Counted from the first letter of the stretch, positions 24,545-33,802 are shown. The stretch: 64,000 nt of DNA from Tropicimonas marinistellae (GCF_001509585.1 NZ_LNCI01000003.1:124001-188000); one strand, 5' to 3'. The notes: generated by a model from the sequence alone, not told the origin. Numbers and translations are program-made.

Positions 24545-25795
24545 ATGCCTGCACCCGGTGAAAACCTAAAAATCAATGGCGCCCGTCTCTGGGATTCGAT
24601 CATGGAGATGGCGAAGATCGGCCCGGGTATCGCGGGCGGAAACAATCGCCAGACGTTGACGGATGACGATGCGACCGGCCGCGCGCTGTTCCAGAAGTGG
24701 TGCGAGGCGGCGGGGCTAACGATGGGTGTCGACAAGATGGGCACCATGTTTGCCACGCGGCCGGGCGAAGACCCGGATGCGCTGCCGGTCTACGTGGGCA
24801 GTCACCTCGATACGCAGCCCACGGGCGGCAAGTACGACGGCGTTCTGGGTGTTCTCGGCGCGCTGGAGGCGGTGCGAACGATGAACGACCTTGCGATCAA
24901 GACCAAGCACCCGATCGTGGTGGTCAACTGGACCAACGAGGAGGGCGCGCGGTTCGCCCCGGCGATGCTGGCCTCGGGGGTCTTCGCGGGTGTTCACACG
25001 CTCGACTATGCGTATGGGCGCGAGGATCTTGAGGGGCTGACGTTCGGCAACGAGCTGAAACGGATCGGTTGGGTCGGTGACGAGGAGGTCGGCACGCGGA
25101 AGATGCACGCCTACTACGAATTGCACATCGAGCAGGGGCCGATCCTCGAGGCCGAGGGAAAGGACATCGGCGTCGTCACCCATTGCCAGGGGCTCTGGTG
25201 GCTGGAATTCACACTCACCGGCAAGGAGGCGCATACCGGCTCCACGCCCATGGCGATGCGGGTGAATGCCGGGCTCGCCATGGCCCGCATTCTGGAGATG
25301 GTGCAGGAGGTGGCGATGCGCGCCCAGCCCAATGCCGTGGGCGGGGTGGGGCAGATCAATGTCTCGCCCAATTCGCGCAACGTGCTGCCGGGGCAAGTGG
25401 TGTTCACGGTCGATATCCGCACCGTCGATCAGGAGAAGCTCGACGGGATGCGCGACGAGATCGAGGAACGCGCGGCGCAGATCTGTGATCTGCTCGGTGT
25501 CGGCTGCGCGGTGGAGCGGGTCGGGCACTTCGACCCGGTGACCTTCACGCCCGACCTGGTGGAGAACGTCCGCGCCGCGGCGGAGCGGTTGGGCTACACC
25601 CATATGAACCTCGTCTCCGGAGCCGGACACGACGCCTGCTGGGCGGCAAAGGTGGCGCCGGCGACAATGGTCATGTGCCCTTGCGTGGACGGGCTGTCGC
25701 ACAACGAGGCGGAAGAGATCACGCCGGACTGGGCGACCGCGGGGGCGGAGGTGCTCTGCCATGCGGTTCTGGAGACGGCGGAGATCGTGGAGTAG
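24545..25795 (+). CDS. Zn-dependent M20-family carbamoylase (beta-ureidopropionase, PydC type)
   Basis: A 416-residue M20/M28-like amidase. Metal-binding motifs are GSHLDTQPTGGKYDG (His and Asp), TNEEGARF (Glu) and the second-half SGAGHDACW. The internal dimerisation domain includes HTGSTPMAMR. The family hydrolyses N-carbamoyl-beta-amino acids (from dihydropyrimidines) or N-carbamoyl-L-amino acids (from hydantoins) to the amino acid, CO2 and ammonia. With a beta-alanine transaminase and a dihydropyrimidinase flanking it, the beta-ureidopropionase role is most likely. Length and motifs are complete. Confidence 0.92.
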   Translation: MPAPGENLKINGARLWDSIMEMAKIGPGIAGGNNRQTLTDDDATGRALFQKWCEAAGLTMGVDKMGTMFATRPGEDPDALPVYVGSHLDTQPTGGKYDGVLGVLGALEAVRTMNDLAIKTKHPIVVVNWTNEEGARFAPAMLASGVFAGVHTLDYAYGREDLEGLTFGNELKRIGWVGDEEVGTRKMHAYYELHIEQGPILEAEGKDIGVVTHCQGLWWLEFTLTGKEAHTGSTPMAMRVNAGLAMARILEMVQEVAMRAQPNAVGGVGQINVSPNSRNVLPGQVVFTVDIRTVDQEKLDGMRDEIEERAAQICDLLGVGCAVERVGHFDPVTFTPDLVENVRAAAERLGYTHMNLVSGAGHDACWAAKVAPATMVMCPCVDGLSHNEAEEITPDWATAGAEVLCHAVLETAEIVE

Positions 25796-25806
25796 GCGGC
25801 GCGGCC

Positions 25807-25855
25807 GGGGGCGCTGCCCCCGGACCCCCGGGATATTTCGGGACAGAAGAAGGGG
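25807..25855 (+). repeat. Intergenic repeat with hairpin (copy 1)
   Basis: A hairpin GGGGGC-GCT-GCCCCC (25807-25821) is followed by CCCCCGGGATATTT and ACAGAAGAAG. The block GGGATATTT...ACAGAAGAA recurs in the same orientation at about 34713-34734. Similar stem-plus-GGATATTT elements are common between genes in Rhodobacteraceae genomes. It sits between the carbamoylase and dihydropyrimidinase genes. Confidence 0.6.
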
Positions 25856-25896
25856 CGGGTATTGGGGTATCCATCCGTCCGGCAGGGAGAAAACGA

Positions 25897-27348
25897 ATGA
25901 CCACAGTCATCAAGAACGGAACCATCGTTACGGCCGACCTGACCTACAAGGCGGACGTCAAGGTCGACGGTGGCAAGATCGTCGAAATCGGGCCGAATCT
26001 GGCGGGCGACGAGGTGCTGGATGCCACTGGCTGCTATGTGATGCCCGGCGGGATCGACCCGCATACGCATCTGGAGATGCCCTTCATGGGCACCTATTCA
26101 AGCGACGATTTCGAGAGCGGCACGCGGGCGGCACTGTCCGGCGGAACGACAATGGTGGTGGATTTCGCGCTCCCCAGCCCGCAGCAAGGGCTGCTCGATG
26201 CGTTGAAGATGTGGGACAACAAGTCCACCCGCGCCCATTGCGACTATTCCTTCCACATGGCCGTCACCTGGTGGGGGGAACAGGTCTTCAACGAGATGGA
26301 AGAGGTGGTGAAGCGCGGTATCACCACGTTCAAGCATTTCATGGCCTACAAGGGCGCGCTGATGGTCAATGACGACGAGCTTTATGCCTCGTTCCAGCGC
26401 TGTTCCGAACTGGGGGCCATTCCGCTGGTTCATGCCGAGAACGGCGATGTGGTGGCGGAGCTCTCCGCGAAGCTGCTGGCCGAGGGTAACACGGGGCCTG
26501 AGGCGCATGCCTATTCCCGGCCGCCGCAGGTAGAGGGCGAGGCGACCAACCGGGCGATCATGATCGCCGATATGGCGGGCGTGCCGCTCTATGTCGTGCA
26601 TACCTCCTGCGAGGAAAGCCACGAGGCGATCCGGCGGGCACGGATGCAGGGCAAGCGGGTCTGGGGCGAGCCGCTGATCCAGCACCTGACGCTCGATGAA
26701 AGCGAGTATTTCAACAAGGATTGGGACCATGCTGCGCGCCGGGTGATGTCGCCGCCCTTCCGCAACAAGCAGCATCAGGATTCCCTCTGGGCGGGGCTGC
26801 AATCGGGGTCGCTTTCGGTTGTGGCCACGGATCACTGCGCCTTCACGACCGAGCAAAAGCGGTTCGGCGTGGGCGACTTCACAAAGATCCCGAATGGGAC
26901 CGGCGGGTTGGAGGACCGGCTGCCGATGCTCTGGACCTATGGTGTGAACACCGGGCGGCTGACGCCGAACGAATTTGTTGCCGTAACATCAACAAACATC
27001 GCCAAGATCTTGAATTGTTACCCGAAGAAGGGGGCGGTTCTGGTCGGCGCCGATGCGGACCTGGTGGTCTGGGACCCGGAAAAGACCAAGACGATTTCCG
27101 CCGGTACGCAGCAATCGGCCATCGACTACAACGTCTTCGAGGGCAAGGAGGTGACGGGCCTGCCGCGCTACACGCTGACCCGTGGCCGAGTGGCCGTGGT
27201 GGATGGCGAGGTGAAGCCGCAGGAGGGCCACGGCGAGTTCGTCGCCCGCGAAGCCACCGGCTCCGTCAACAAGGCGCTGTCGACCTGGAAGGAATTGACA
27301 TCGCCGCGTCCGGTGGAGCGGACGGGCATCCCGGCGAGCGGGGTGTGA
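25897..27348 (+). CDS. Dihydropyrimidinase / D-hydantoinase
   Basis: A 483-residue cyclic amidohydrolase. The binuclear zinc site is visible: H56 and H58 in DPHTHLEM, the carboxylated Lys K152 in FMAYKG, His in LVHAENGD, His in VVHTSCEESHE and Asp in VATDHCAF. It opens dihydrouracil, dihydrothymine or hydantoin rings to the N-carbamoyl amino acid in the cytoplasm. AGGGAG precedes the ATG by 8 bases (MTTVIKNG start). Position after the carbamoylase and under RutR makes the pyrimidine role more likely than hydantoin use. Confidence 0.94.
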   Translation: MTTVIKNGTIVTADLTYKADVKVDGGKIVEIGPNLAGDEVLDATGCYVMPGGIDPHTHLEMPFMGTYSSDDFESGTRAALSGGTTMVVDFALPSPQQGLLDALKMWDNKSTRAHCDYSFHMAVTWWGEQVFNEMEEVVKRGITTFKHFMAYKGALMVNDDELYASFQRCSELGAIPLVHAENGDVVAELSAKLLAEGNTGPEAHAYSRPPQVEGEATNRAIMIADMAGVPLYVVHTSCEESHEAIRRARMQGKRVWGEPLIQHLTLDESEYFNKDWDHAARRVMSPPFRNKQHQDSLWAGLQSGSLSVVATDHCAFTTEQKRFGVGDFTKIPNGTGGLEDRLPMLWTYGVNTGRLTPNEFVAVTSTNIAKILNCYPKKGAVLVGADADLVVWDPEKTKTISAGTQQSAIDYNVFEGKEVTGLPRYTLTRGRVAVVDGEVKPQEGHGEFVAREATGSVNKALSTWKELTSPRPVERTGIPASGV

Positions 27349-27424
27349 CTTTGGATGGCGGTACTGCATCCGTGTGGAATCACTGCCGCGCGTCGCGGTC
27401 CTTACATCGCTGGATTGCTTGTCG

Positions 27425-27847
27425 ATGACCGGCGGTCCGGCGATATCGGGTGTACTGGAATCCGCCGTTTACGTCGACGATCTGGACGCGGCGGAGGCGT
27501 TTTATGGCACTCTGCTCGGTCTGGAGCGCATCACGCGCGTCGACGGCCGGCATGTGTTCTTCCGCTGCGGCGACGGTGTCGTGCTGGCCTTCGTTGCGGA
27601 GGCGACGCGCCTGCCACCGTCGCCGGGTGGCCTGCCGGTGCCGACCCATGGGGCGACCGGCGCCGGGCACATTTGTTTTGCCATGTCGGCGGAGGATCTC
27701 TCGCGGATGCGGGAGCGGTTGTCGGACGCCGAGATCGAAGTCGAAGCGGACTTCAACTGGCCGAATGGCGCGCGCTCAATCTATGTCCGGGACCCCGGTG
27801 GAAACAGCGTGGAGTTTGCCGAGCCCCGTCTATGGAACACAGCGTGA
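27425..27847 (+). CDS. VOC (glyoxalase/bleomycin-resistance fold) family protein
   Basis: A protein of about 140 residues with two beta-alpha-beta-beta-beta modules. SAVYVDDLDAAEAFYGTLLGLE opens the first and GHICFAMSAEDL the second. A C-terminal YVRDPGGNSVEFAEP supplies the typical metal-site Glu. The substrate is unknown. It lies between the dihydropyrimidinase and the ABC ATPase in the same direction with small gaps, so it is probably co-transcribed, though no pyrimidine role is known for it. Start is uncertain: ATG 27425 gives the domain start, and an in-frame GTG at 27374 would add 17 residues. Confidence 0.75.
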   Translation: MTGGPAISGVLESAVYVDDLDAAEAFYGTLLGLERITRVDGRHVFFRCGDGVVLAFVAEATRLPPSPGGLPVPTHGATGAGHICFAMSAEDLSRMRERLSDAEIEVEADFNWPNGARSIYVRDPGGNSVEFAEPRLWNTA

Positions 27848-27899
27848 CTGAGATTGCGCGGCGCGCCATTCCCAGGGCCCGCATGGAGCAGGCAGGAAC

Positions 27900-28739
27900 A
27901 TGATCGGAACCAGTATGCCGACGGAACGTACAGCACCCGGAGCCGGGGTGGCGGAAGCGGATCAACCCGTCATCGAGGCCCGCAAGCTGGACCTTACCTT
28001 CCAGACGAATGACGGGCCGGTTCAAGCCCTTCGCGACGTGAACCTGACGATCAACAAGGGCGATTTCGTCTCCTTCATCGGTCCATCGGGCTGCGGCAAG
28101 ACGACGTTTCTGCGGGTCGTGGCGGCGTTGGAGCAGCCGACAGGTGGTGAGATTACCGTCAACGGGATGACCCCGGACGAGGCGCGGCGGAGCCGGGCCT
28201 ATGGCTACGTGTTCCAGGCAGCCGGGCTTTACCCGTGGCGGACCATTGCGAAGAACATCAAGCTTCCACTTGAGATCATGGGCTATTCCAAGACCTCTCA
28301 GGAAGAGCATGTGGCCCGCGTATTGAAGCTGGTGGACCTCGAAGGGTTCGGCGGCAAATTTCCCTGGCAGCTATCGGGCGGAATGCAGCAGCGGGCCTCG
28401 ATTGCCCGGGCGCTGGCCTTCGATGCCGAGATCCTGCTGATGGACGAGCCCTTCGGCGCACTTGACGAGATCGTTCGGGATCACCTGAACGAGCAGCTTC
28501 TGGAGCTTTGGGCGCGGACTGAGAAGACAATCGGCTTTGTCACCCATTCGATCCCGGAGGCCGTGTACCTTTCCACCAAGATCGTGGTCATGTCGCCGCG
28601 ACCGGGGCGGATTACCGATGTTATCGAGAGCACCTTGCCGCGTGAGCGGCCGCTGGAAATCCGGGACACGCCGGAGTTCCTGGCCATTGCGCATCGGGTG
28701 CGCGAAGGGCTGAGGGCGGGGCATGCGTATGACGAGTGA
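27900..28739 (+). CDS. NitT/TauT-type ABC transporter ATP-binding protein
   Basis: A 279-residue nucleotide-binding subunit: Walker A GPSGCGKT (about 61-68), Q-loop YVFQAAGLYPWR, signature LSGGMQQR, Walker B ILLMDEPFGALDE, and H-loop His in FVTHSIPEA. The FVTHSI/PGRI pattern is typical of nitrate/taurine/pyrimidine-precursor importers. It is followed by two permeases and a binding protein, completing the importer in the RutR-controlled operon. Uptake of a pyrimidine, dihydropyrimidine or hydantoin is the likely task. ATG 27900 has AGGA close by; ATG 27915 is an alternative. Confidence 0.92.
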   Translation: MIGTSMPTERTAPGAGVAEADQPVIEARKLDLTFQTNDGPVQALRDVNLTINKGDFVSFIGPSGCGKTTFLRVVAALEQPTGGEITVNGMTPDEARRSRAYGYVFQAAGLYPWRTIAKNIKLPLEIMGYSKTSQEEHVARVLKLVDLEGFGGKFPWQLSGGMQQRASIARALAFDAEILLMDEPFGALDEIVRDHLNEQLLELWARTEKTIGFVTHSIPEAVYLSTKIVVMSPRPGRITDVIESTLPRERPLEIRDTPEFLAIAHRVREGLRAGHAYDE

Positions 28740-28747
28740 GGTAGCCC

Positions 28748-29743
28748 ATGACTGACGCGGTTTTGTCGACGCCTGCGGGGGCGAGCGGTGTCGGTGCCGC
28801 GCTGCGGGGCGTCGCCGGGGCCGTCGTGCCGGTTCTGGTCGTCGTCGCGGCGATTGTGGCTTTGTGGTACGTCGCCTGCGTGCCCATGAATATCAAGGAG
28901 GCGCTGACGCAAGCCGAGCGGGCAGGCGCGGTGATCAACCCGCCATCGGCCATCGAGCGGCGGGACGCCAGCGCCATAGGGCTTGTGGTCCGCAATCCCT
29001 CACACGCGAGCGCGACGCTCAATCAGGAAAGGCCGCGGCTGCCGGCGCCGCATCAAGTGGGTGCCGAGCTTTGGAAGACCACCGGCGGCATGGTGCTGCG
29101 GGGGCGCGCCTTTTCAAAGCGGAGCCTGATATACCACGCCTGGGTGACGCTGAGCGCGACGGTATTCGGTTTCGTCATCGGCACGGTGGCCGGCGTCGGA
29201 CTGGCGGTGGGGATCGTGCATAGCCGGGTGATGAACATGGCGGTGATGCCATGGGCGATTGCCAGCCAGACGATTCCCATCCTCGCCATCGCGCCAATGA
29301 TCATTGTCGTGTTGAATTCGGTGGGTGTGACGGGGCTTCTGCCAAAGGCGTTGATATCGGCATACCTGAGCTTTTTCCCGGTAACGGTTGGCATGGTAAA
29401 GGGATTGCGAAGCCCGGATTCGATGCAGCTCGACCTGTTGCGCACCTATAGCGCCAGCCGCTCCGAGACGTTCTGGAAGCTGCGGCTTCCGGCGTCGATG
29501 CCCTATTTCTTCACCTCGATGAAGATAGGGATGGCCGCGGCTCTGGTTGGGGCCATCGTCGGTGAAATGCCCACCGGCGCCGTTGCGGGGCTCGGTGCGC
29601 GGCTGCTGGCGGGCTCCTACTACGGTCAGACGGTGCAGATCTGGGCGGCACTCTTTGCGGCAGCACTGCTGGCAGCCGTTCTGGTCGGCGCAATCGGGGC
29701 TGTCCAGCGCGCAACCCTGCGGCGGATGGGGATGGCGCAATGA
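28748..29743 (+). CDS. ABC transporter permease 1 (NitT/TauT type)
   Basis: A 331-residue permease. One N-terminal hydrophobic segment (about 22-46) is followed by an unusually long hydrophilic stretch (about 50-125) before the five-helix BPD transmembrane core (about 130-325). The cytoplasmic EAA-like loop is in SASRSETFWKLRLPASMPYFF. It lies 8 bases after the ATPase stop and overlaps the second permease by 4 bases (ATGA). The periplasmic insertion between the first two helices is longer than usual for the family. Confidence 0.9.
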   Translation: MTDAVLSTPAGASGVGAALRGVAGAVVPVLVVVAAIVALWYVACVPMNIKEALTQAERAGAVINPPSAIERRDASAIGLVVRNPSHASATLNQERPRLPAPHQVGAELWKTTGGMVLRGRAFSKRSLIYHAWVTLSATVFGFVIGTVAGVGLAVGIVHSRVMNMAVMPWAIASQTIPILAIAPMIIVVLNSVGVTGLLPKALISAYLSFFPVTVGMVKGLRSPDSMQLDLLRTYSASRSETFWKLRLPASMPYFFTSMKIGMAAALVGAIVGEMPTGAVAGLGARLLAGSYYGQTVQIWAALFAAALLAAVLVGAIGAVQRATLRRMGMAQ

Positions 29744-30594
29744 GCAACATCTTCGGCTGGTCGATCGCCTTTCTTATCGCGGCCTCGGCGCTGAACATTG
29801 CAATGGCCAATGGCGAGGGCCGCGATCAGGCCCTTACACGTTTCGTCGTGCCAGCGTTGTTCGGAGCCTCTTTGTTGGTGGTCTGGGAAGGGATTACGCG
29901 GGGTCTGGGCGTGCCCGGGGTTATCCTTCCAGCGCCCTCTGCTATATGGGAGACTTTTCAGGCCAACACCGAAACCCTGTGGAAGGATTTCGTGCAGACC
30001 TTTGTAAAGGGGGCATTGCGCGGCTACGTGATCGGTGCCATGGCGGCGTTTCTCGTCGCGCTGTTGGTCGACCGCAGTGATTTCCTCCGCCGCGGCTTGC
30101 TGCCGGTCGGTAATTTCATGGCCGCGCTACCCATCGTCGGTATCGCACCGATCCTCGTGATGTGGTTCGGTTTCGACTGGCAGTCCAAGGCGGCGGTCGT
30201 GGTGGTGATGGTCTTCTTCCCGATCCTCGTGAATACCGTGGAGGGGCTGCGCGCCACCGACCGGATGCAACGCGACCTCATGACGACCTATGCGGCGAAC
30301 TACTGGCAGTCGCTGCTGAAACTGCGACTTCCGGCGGCGATGCCTTTCGTGTTCAACGGACTGAAGATTTCCACCACGCTGGCGCTGATCGGCGCGATTG
30401 TCGCAGAATTCTTCGGCTCACCGATCCAGGGCATGGGATTCCGAATCTCCACCGAGGTCGGGCGCCTCGCGCTCGATATGGTCTGGGCCGAAATTCTCGT
30501 CGCGGCGATTGCCGGTTCGGCGTTTTATGGTTTCGTGGCGCTTGTAGAGAGCATCGTCACGTTTTGGCATCCATCGCAACGAAGGCGGCGGTAA
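29740..30594 (+). CDS. ABC transporter permease 2 (NitT/TauT type)
   Basis: A 284-residue permease with about six transmembrane segments and the EAA loop TYAANYWQSLLKLRLPAAMPFVFNG near residues 183-207. Its start overlaps the stop of permease 1, so the two are translationally coupled and probably form a heterodimeric channel. The C-terminus ends in a basic tail (WHPSQRRRR), consistent with a cytoplasmic end. Confidence 0.91.
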   Translation: MSNIFGWSIAFLIAASALNIAMANGEGRDQALTRFVVPALFGASLLVVWEGITRGLGVPGVILPAPSAIWETFQANTETLWKDFVQTFVKGALRGYVIGAMAAFLVALLVDRSDFLRRGLLPVGNFMAALPIVGIAPILVMWFGFDWQSKAAVVVVMVFFPILVNTVEGLRATDRMQRDLMTTYAANYWQSLLKLRLPAAMPFVFNGLKISTTLALIGAIVAEFFGSPIQGMGFRISTEVGRLALDMVWAEILVAAIAGSAFYGFVALVESIVTFWHPSQRRRR

Positions 30595-30649
30595 GGTCGC
30601 ACAACACCGAAGTTATCCAACAGGAAAGTCCAACCCGGAGGTACTACCA

Positions 30650-31633
30650 ATGAAAACACTTCTTTCCGCCGCCGTATCTGCACTTGCACTCGCCACGACC
30701 GCTCAGGCGGCCGACGAGGTCACGCTGCAGCTGAAATGGGTCACGCAGGCGCAATTCGCCGGTTATTACGTGGCCGCGGATCAGGGCTTCTACGAGGAAG
30801 AGGGGCTCGACGTCACCATCAAGCCGGGTGGCCCGGATATCGCGCCGCCCCAGATCATTGCCGGCGGCGGGGCAGATGTCACCGTGGAATGGATGCCGGC
30901 GGCGCTCGCCGCTCGCGAAAAGGGACTGCCGCTCGTGAATATCGCCCAGCCCTTCAAAAGCTCGGGCATGATGCTGACCTGCTGGAAGGATACCGGGATC
31001 GAAAGCCCCGAGGATCTCAAGGACCGGACGCTCGGGGTTTGGTTCTTCGGCAACGAATTCCCCTTCATGAGCTGGATGTCCTCGCTGGGCATTCCGACCG
31101 ATGGATCGGAAGGCGGGGTAACGGTGCTCAAGCAGGGCTTCAACGTGGACCCGCTGCTGCAGCGCCAGGCCGATTGCATCTCGACCATGACCTATAACGA
31201 GTATTGGCAGGTGATCGATGCCGGCGTGGCGCCGGAGGAACTGATCACGTTCAAATACGAGGACCAGGGCGTGGCAACGCTGGAAGACGGGCTCTATGTG
31301 CTGGAAGAGAGCCTCTCCGACCCGGCCTTCGAGGATAAGATGGTGCGCTTCGTGCGGGCCTCGATGAAGGGCTGGAAGTGGGCAGAGGAAAACCCCGATG
31401 ACGCGGCGATGATCGTGCTCGACAATGACGAGACAGGTGCCCAGACCGAGACTCACCAGAAGCGGATGATGGGCGAGATCGCCAAGCTTACGGCGGGGTC
31501 CAACGGTGCGCTGGACGAGGCCGATTACTCCCGTACCGTCGAGACCCTGCTTGGTGGCGGGTCCGACCCGGTGATCACCATGGAGCCCAAAGGCGCCTGG
31601 ACGCATCAGATCACGGACAAGGCACTGAACTGA
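30650..31633 (+). CDS. ABC transporter substrate-binding protein (NMT1/THI5-like, pyrimidine-type)
   Basis: A 327-residue periplasmic binding protein precursor with a signal peptide (cut after AQAA near residue 21) and an NMT1/ThiY-like domain. LKWVTQAQFAGYYVAADQGFY is the hallmark opening, followed by GGPDIAPPQIIAGGGADV. ThiY and THI5 relatives bind pyrimidine moieties, which fits a RutR-regulated operon with pyrimidine-ring-opening enzymes. GGAGG precedes the ATG. It is the last gene of the operon, followed by a strong terminator. Confidence 0.9.
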   Translation: MKTLLSAAVSALALATTAQAADEVTLQLKWVTQAQFAGYYVAADQGFYEEEGLDVTIKPGGPDIAPPQIIAGGGADVTVEWMPAALAAREKGLPLVNIAQPFKSSGMMLTCWKDTGIESPEDLKDRTLGVWFFGNEFPFMSWMSSLGIPTDGSEGGVTVLKQGFNVDPLLQRQADCISTMTYNEYWQVIDAGVAPEELITFKYEDQGVATLEDGLYVLEESLSDPAFEDKMVRFVRASMKGWKWAEENPDDAAMIVLDNDETGAQTETHQKRMMGEIAKLTAGSNGALDEADYSRTVETLLGGGSDPVITMEPKGAWTHQITDKALN

Positions 31634-31655
31634 TCCCGCACTTCAGATGCAACGC

Positions 31656-31687
31656 AGCGCCGGCCTCTCGGGCCGGCGCTGTTTTGT
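31656..31687 (+). terminator. Rho-independent terminator of the pyrimidine/ABC operon
   Basis: A 10-bp stem, AGCGCCGGCC / GGCCGGCGCT (31656-31665 with 31671-31680), loop TCTCG, then GTTTTGTT. It lies 22 bases after the binding-protein stop. Confidence 0.92.
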
Positions 31688-31728
31688 TGGGGGGGAGTCA
31701 AATCCTGGGAGTGGGCCGCGTTCGGAGA

Positions 31729-32256
31729 TCAGCGGTGAAGATCCACGGTGGGTGCGACCGCTGCCTGGATTTGCCGTAGGGTGTCGATGCTTGCGCCCAC
31801 CTCGGCCGAAGCAGTGTTGGCGCCTTGACCGGTGCCCTGGGCTGTTTCCTCGGCCGCCAGTTGCGCCTCCTCCCGGAGGCGCAGAATCTCCTCGGTCGTT
31901 TCGGTCGGGATCTCTACAATCTGTTTCAGCGGGGGCACGGGGGCCCGGAGCTTATCGATGGTGTCCGGCAATTCACCGTCTGCGTCCCCAGTGGCCGATG
32001 CCGATACAATTGCAACCGAACGCTCCACTTCATGTTGCGTGCGTGCAGTTTCCGATGGGCCATCCTCCGGAACAGGCTGGACGGCCAGAGCGCCGAGTTG
32101 CTGCGTTTCGACGGTTTGCGACGTAACTGACGCGTATTCCTCCATGCGGGAGGTCGGAGCGGTTTTGGTGATCGGGGCGATCCGCCGATCGTTGGGCGTG
32201 GCGGATTGCAGCCCACCCACCGCTTCGGTCAACGGGCGTGAGCCGATGGCGATCAT
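31729..32256 (-). CDS. Hypothetical protein (175 residues)
   Basis: I do not recognise this protein. It has no signal peptide or membrane segment. It is low in aromatic residues and rich in Thr, Ala and Glu, with a helical, possibly coiled-coil part (TTEEILRLREEAQLAAEETAQ, about 118-138) and a final helix (IDTLRQIQAAVAP). GAGGA lies 8 bases before ATG 32256, which supports a real gene. It is monocistronic and converges on the ABC operon terminator. The composition resembles small Rhodobacterales-specific proteins of unknown function. Confidence 0.6.
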   Translation of the reverse strand: MIAIGSRPLTEAVGGLQSATPNDRRIAPITKTAPTSRMEEYASVTSQTVETQQLGALAVQPVPEDGPSETARTQHEVERSVAIVSASATGDADGELPDTIDKLRAPVPPLKQIVEIPTETTEEILRLREEAQLAAEETAQGTGQGANTASAEVGASIDTLRQIQAAVAPTVDLHR

Positions 32257-32629
32257 TTTCGGAGTCCTCGTCTAAAGGAACCCCCACCTGTTCCGATCAT
32301 TCCGCGAGAACATGAACCAAGGGTAAAGGACGACGCAGGTGGTAGTTCGCAATCGCCAAGAAGTACTTCGGATTTAGATCGAAACGAGCGGGACAACGCT
32401 GCCCGAATATCTCCTTCCGAAAACAAGCCGTCGATGGGCGTGAAGGATACGGCGGGCCGGATCACAACCGCGGCGTTGATCGCGCGGGTCGCATCGCGCG
32501 TTGGGCCAACGCGGAATCCGCAGCGCCCCGAGGGGTAAAAGCCCGGTAGCGAACGGCCTGTCCCGCAAGAGGCACGACAATACGCCCACGTGCGGGCGCG
32601 CGCGCACGAAAGGGCGTTGACTGGGACGG
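32257..32629. other. Intergenic region, no gene seen
   Basis: These 373 bases lie between two minus-strand genes. Short frames exist on both strands but show no family features or good ribosome-binding sites. A GC-rich inverted repeat (CGCGTT...AACGCG, about 32497-32513) has no T tract. It probably carries the promoter of the 31729-32256 gene. Confidence 0.4.
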
Positions 32630-33607
32630 TCAGCCCTGCGCCATGCTCGCGAGGAGGCGTTCGCGTAGACGGGTAAACTTTTTCCGCTGAAATGCGCTGG
32701 CCGCGTACCGCGCCCGACTTATTGTCAGCCAGTCGATCAATAGCCGACCGCGAATGCAAACGTCGAGCAGCTCAGGATTCACCCGATGGCGGTAGAGCTT
32801 GAAAAACATGGACTTGTTGTGTCTGGACAACCCGCTCCTGTCGATATCCCGGGGGCGGACGGTCCGGAAGATATCCGCCTTCAGGAAGTCCACAATATCG
32901 TAAACCGCGAGCTTGCTGGAGCTTTCGGTGAAGTCCAGCCCGTAGGTCACGCCATTGCCCAGAATGAGGTTGCTGCCATGGAAATCCCCGTGGCCGAAAA
33001 CCTTCAGATCGATGGTGCCAGTCAGCGCCTCGGAATCGCGCTTCAACATTTCGATCATTGGCGCGTATTCTTCTGGATCTGCCTGTACAGGCTGCTCGGC
33101 AAGCGCCACATCGATGGCCTCAATCATCCAGTTTGGCCAAAAGCCGGTGGTTTGCGGGGCGGACTTGGCGTGCAGGACATGCAGCCAGTGTCCGGCTCTC
33201 CGAAAAACCTGCGCGACACTCGCATCGTTCGTGGATTTCTGAATAACGTGGCTGGCCGTTCGGCGCCCCACCAGTTCGGTTACGAAGAACCGCTTGTCCG
33301 CTGAAAGGTAGAGCGGTTTCGGAGTGGCGACCCTTTCGTAGGCGGAGAAATGGCCATGAACCTCCGACAAGACATTGAAATCCTTCTCCAGTCGACCGGT
33401 TTGAGGGGAGTCGTAGTCCAGTTTCAGGGCGTAGTCCTGGTTCTTTGCGGAGACCTTGAACACTTGCCGAGCTCGCGGATAGTCCGCGGACATGTAGATG
33501 AGGTCGAGTGAATACGCCCCTGGAATCCCGGCCGCATCGATGAATTCCCGTGCCATCCCCCGGACGCTCTGGAGGTTGATGTCTAGCAGCCGCAACGACA
33601 TGGGCAT
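32630..33607 (-). CDS. Aminoglycoside-phosphotransferase-like (APH family) kinase
   Basis: A 325-residue kinase-like-fold protein. The catalytic loop reads GHGDFHGSNLIL (the HGDxxxxN Brenner-type motif, about residue 205), followed by the metal-binding Asp in YGLDFTES. An N-lobe Lys is in YALKLDYDSP. The helical C-terminus is basic (RKKFTRLRERLL). APH-fold enzymes phosphorylate small molecules, sugars of LPS or choline; no neighbour indicates the substrate here. It appears monocistronic, downstream of nothing on its strand. Confidence 0.75.
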   Translation of the reverse strand: MPMSLRLLDINLQSVRGMAREFIDAAGIPGAYSLDLIYMSADYPRARQVFKVSAKNQDYALKLDYDSPQTGRLEKDFNVLSEVHGHFSAYERVATPKPLYLSADKRFFVTELVGRRTASHVIQKSTNDASVAQVFRRAGHWLHVLHAKSAPQTTGFWPNWMIEAIDVALAEQPVQADPEEYAPMIEMLKRDSEALTGTIDLKVFGHGDFHGSNLILGNGVTYGLDFTESSSKLAVYDIVDFLKADIFRTVRPRDIDRSGLSRHNKSMFFKLYRHRVNPELLDVCIRGRLLIDWLTISRARYAASAFQRKKFTRLRERLLASMAQG

Positions 33608-33802
33608 GTTGGCTCCGGAAATTGGCGACAGGACACCGGGTACCTTGTATCACTCGCGATCCGCCGGTCGACAAGCAAGAGGCGGGCACAATGCTCGTTT
33701 CGCGCGGGCTAACGGCATTTTCCGGGAAGCAGATAGACCATTTCGGGACGAGGCCCGCGCCAAAGGCGTCAAACTCGTCTCTGATGCCAGCAATAACGCA
33801 TG

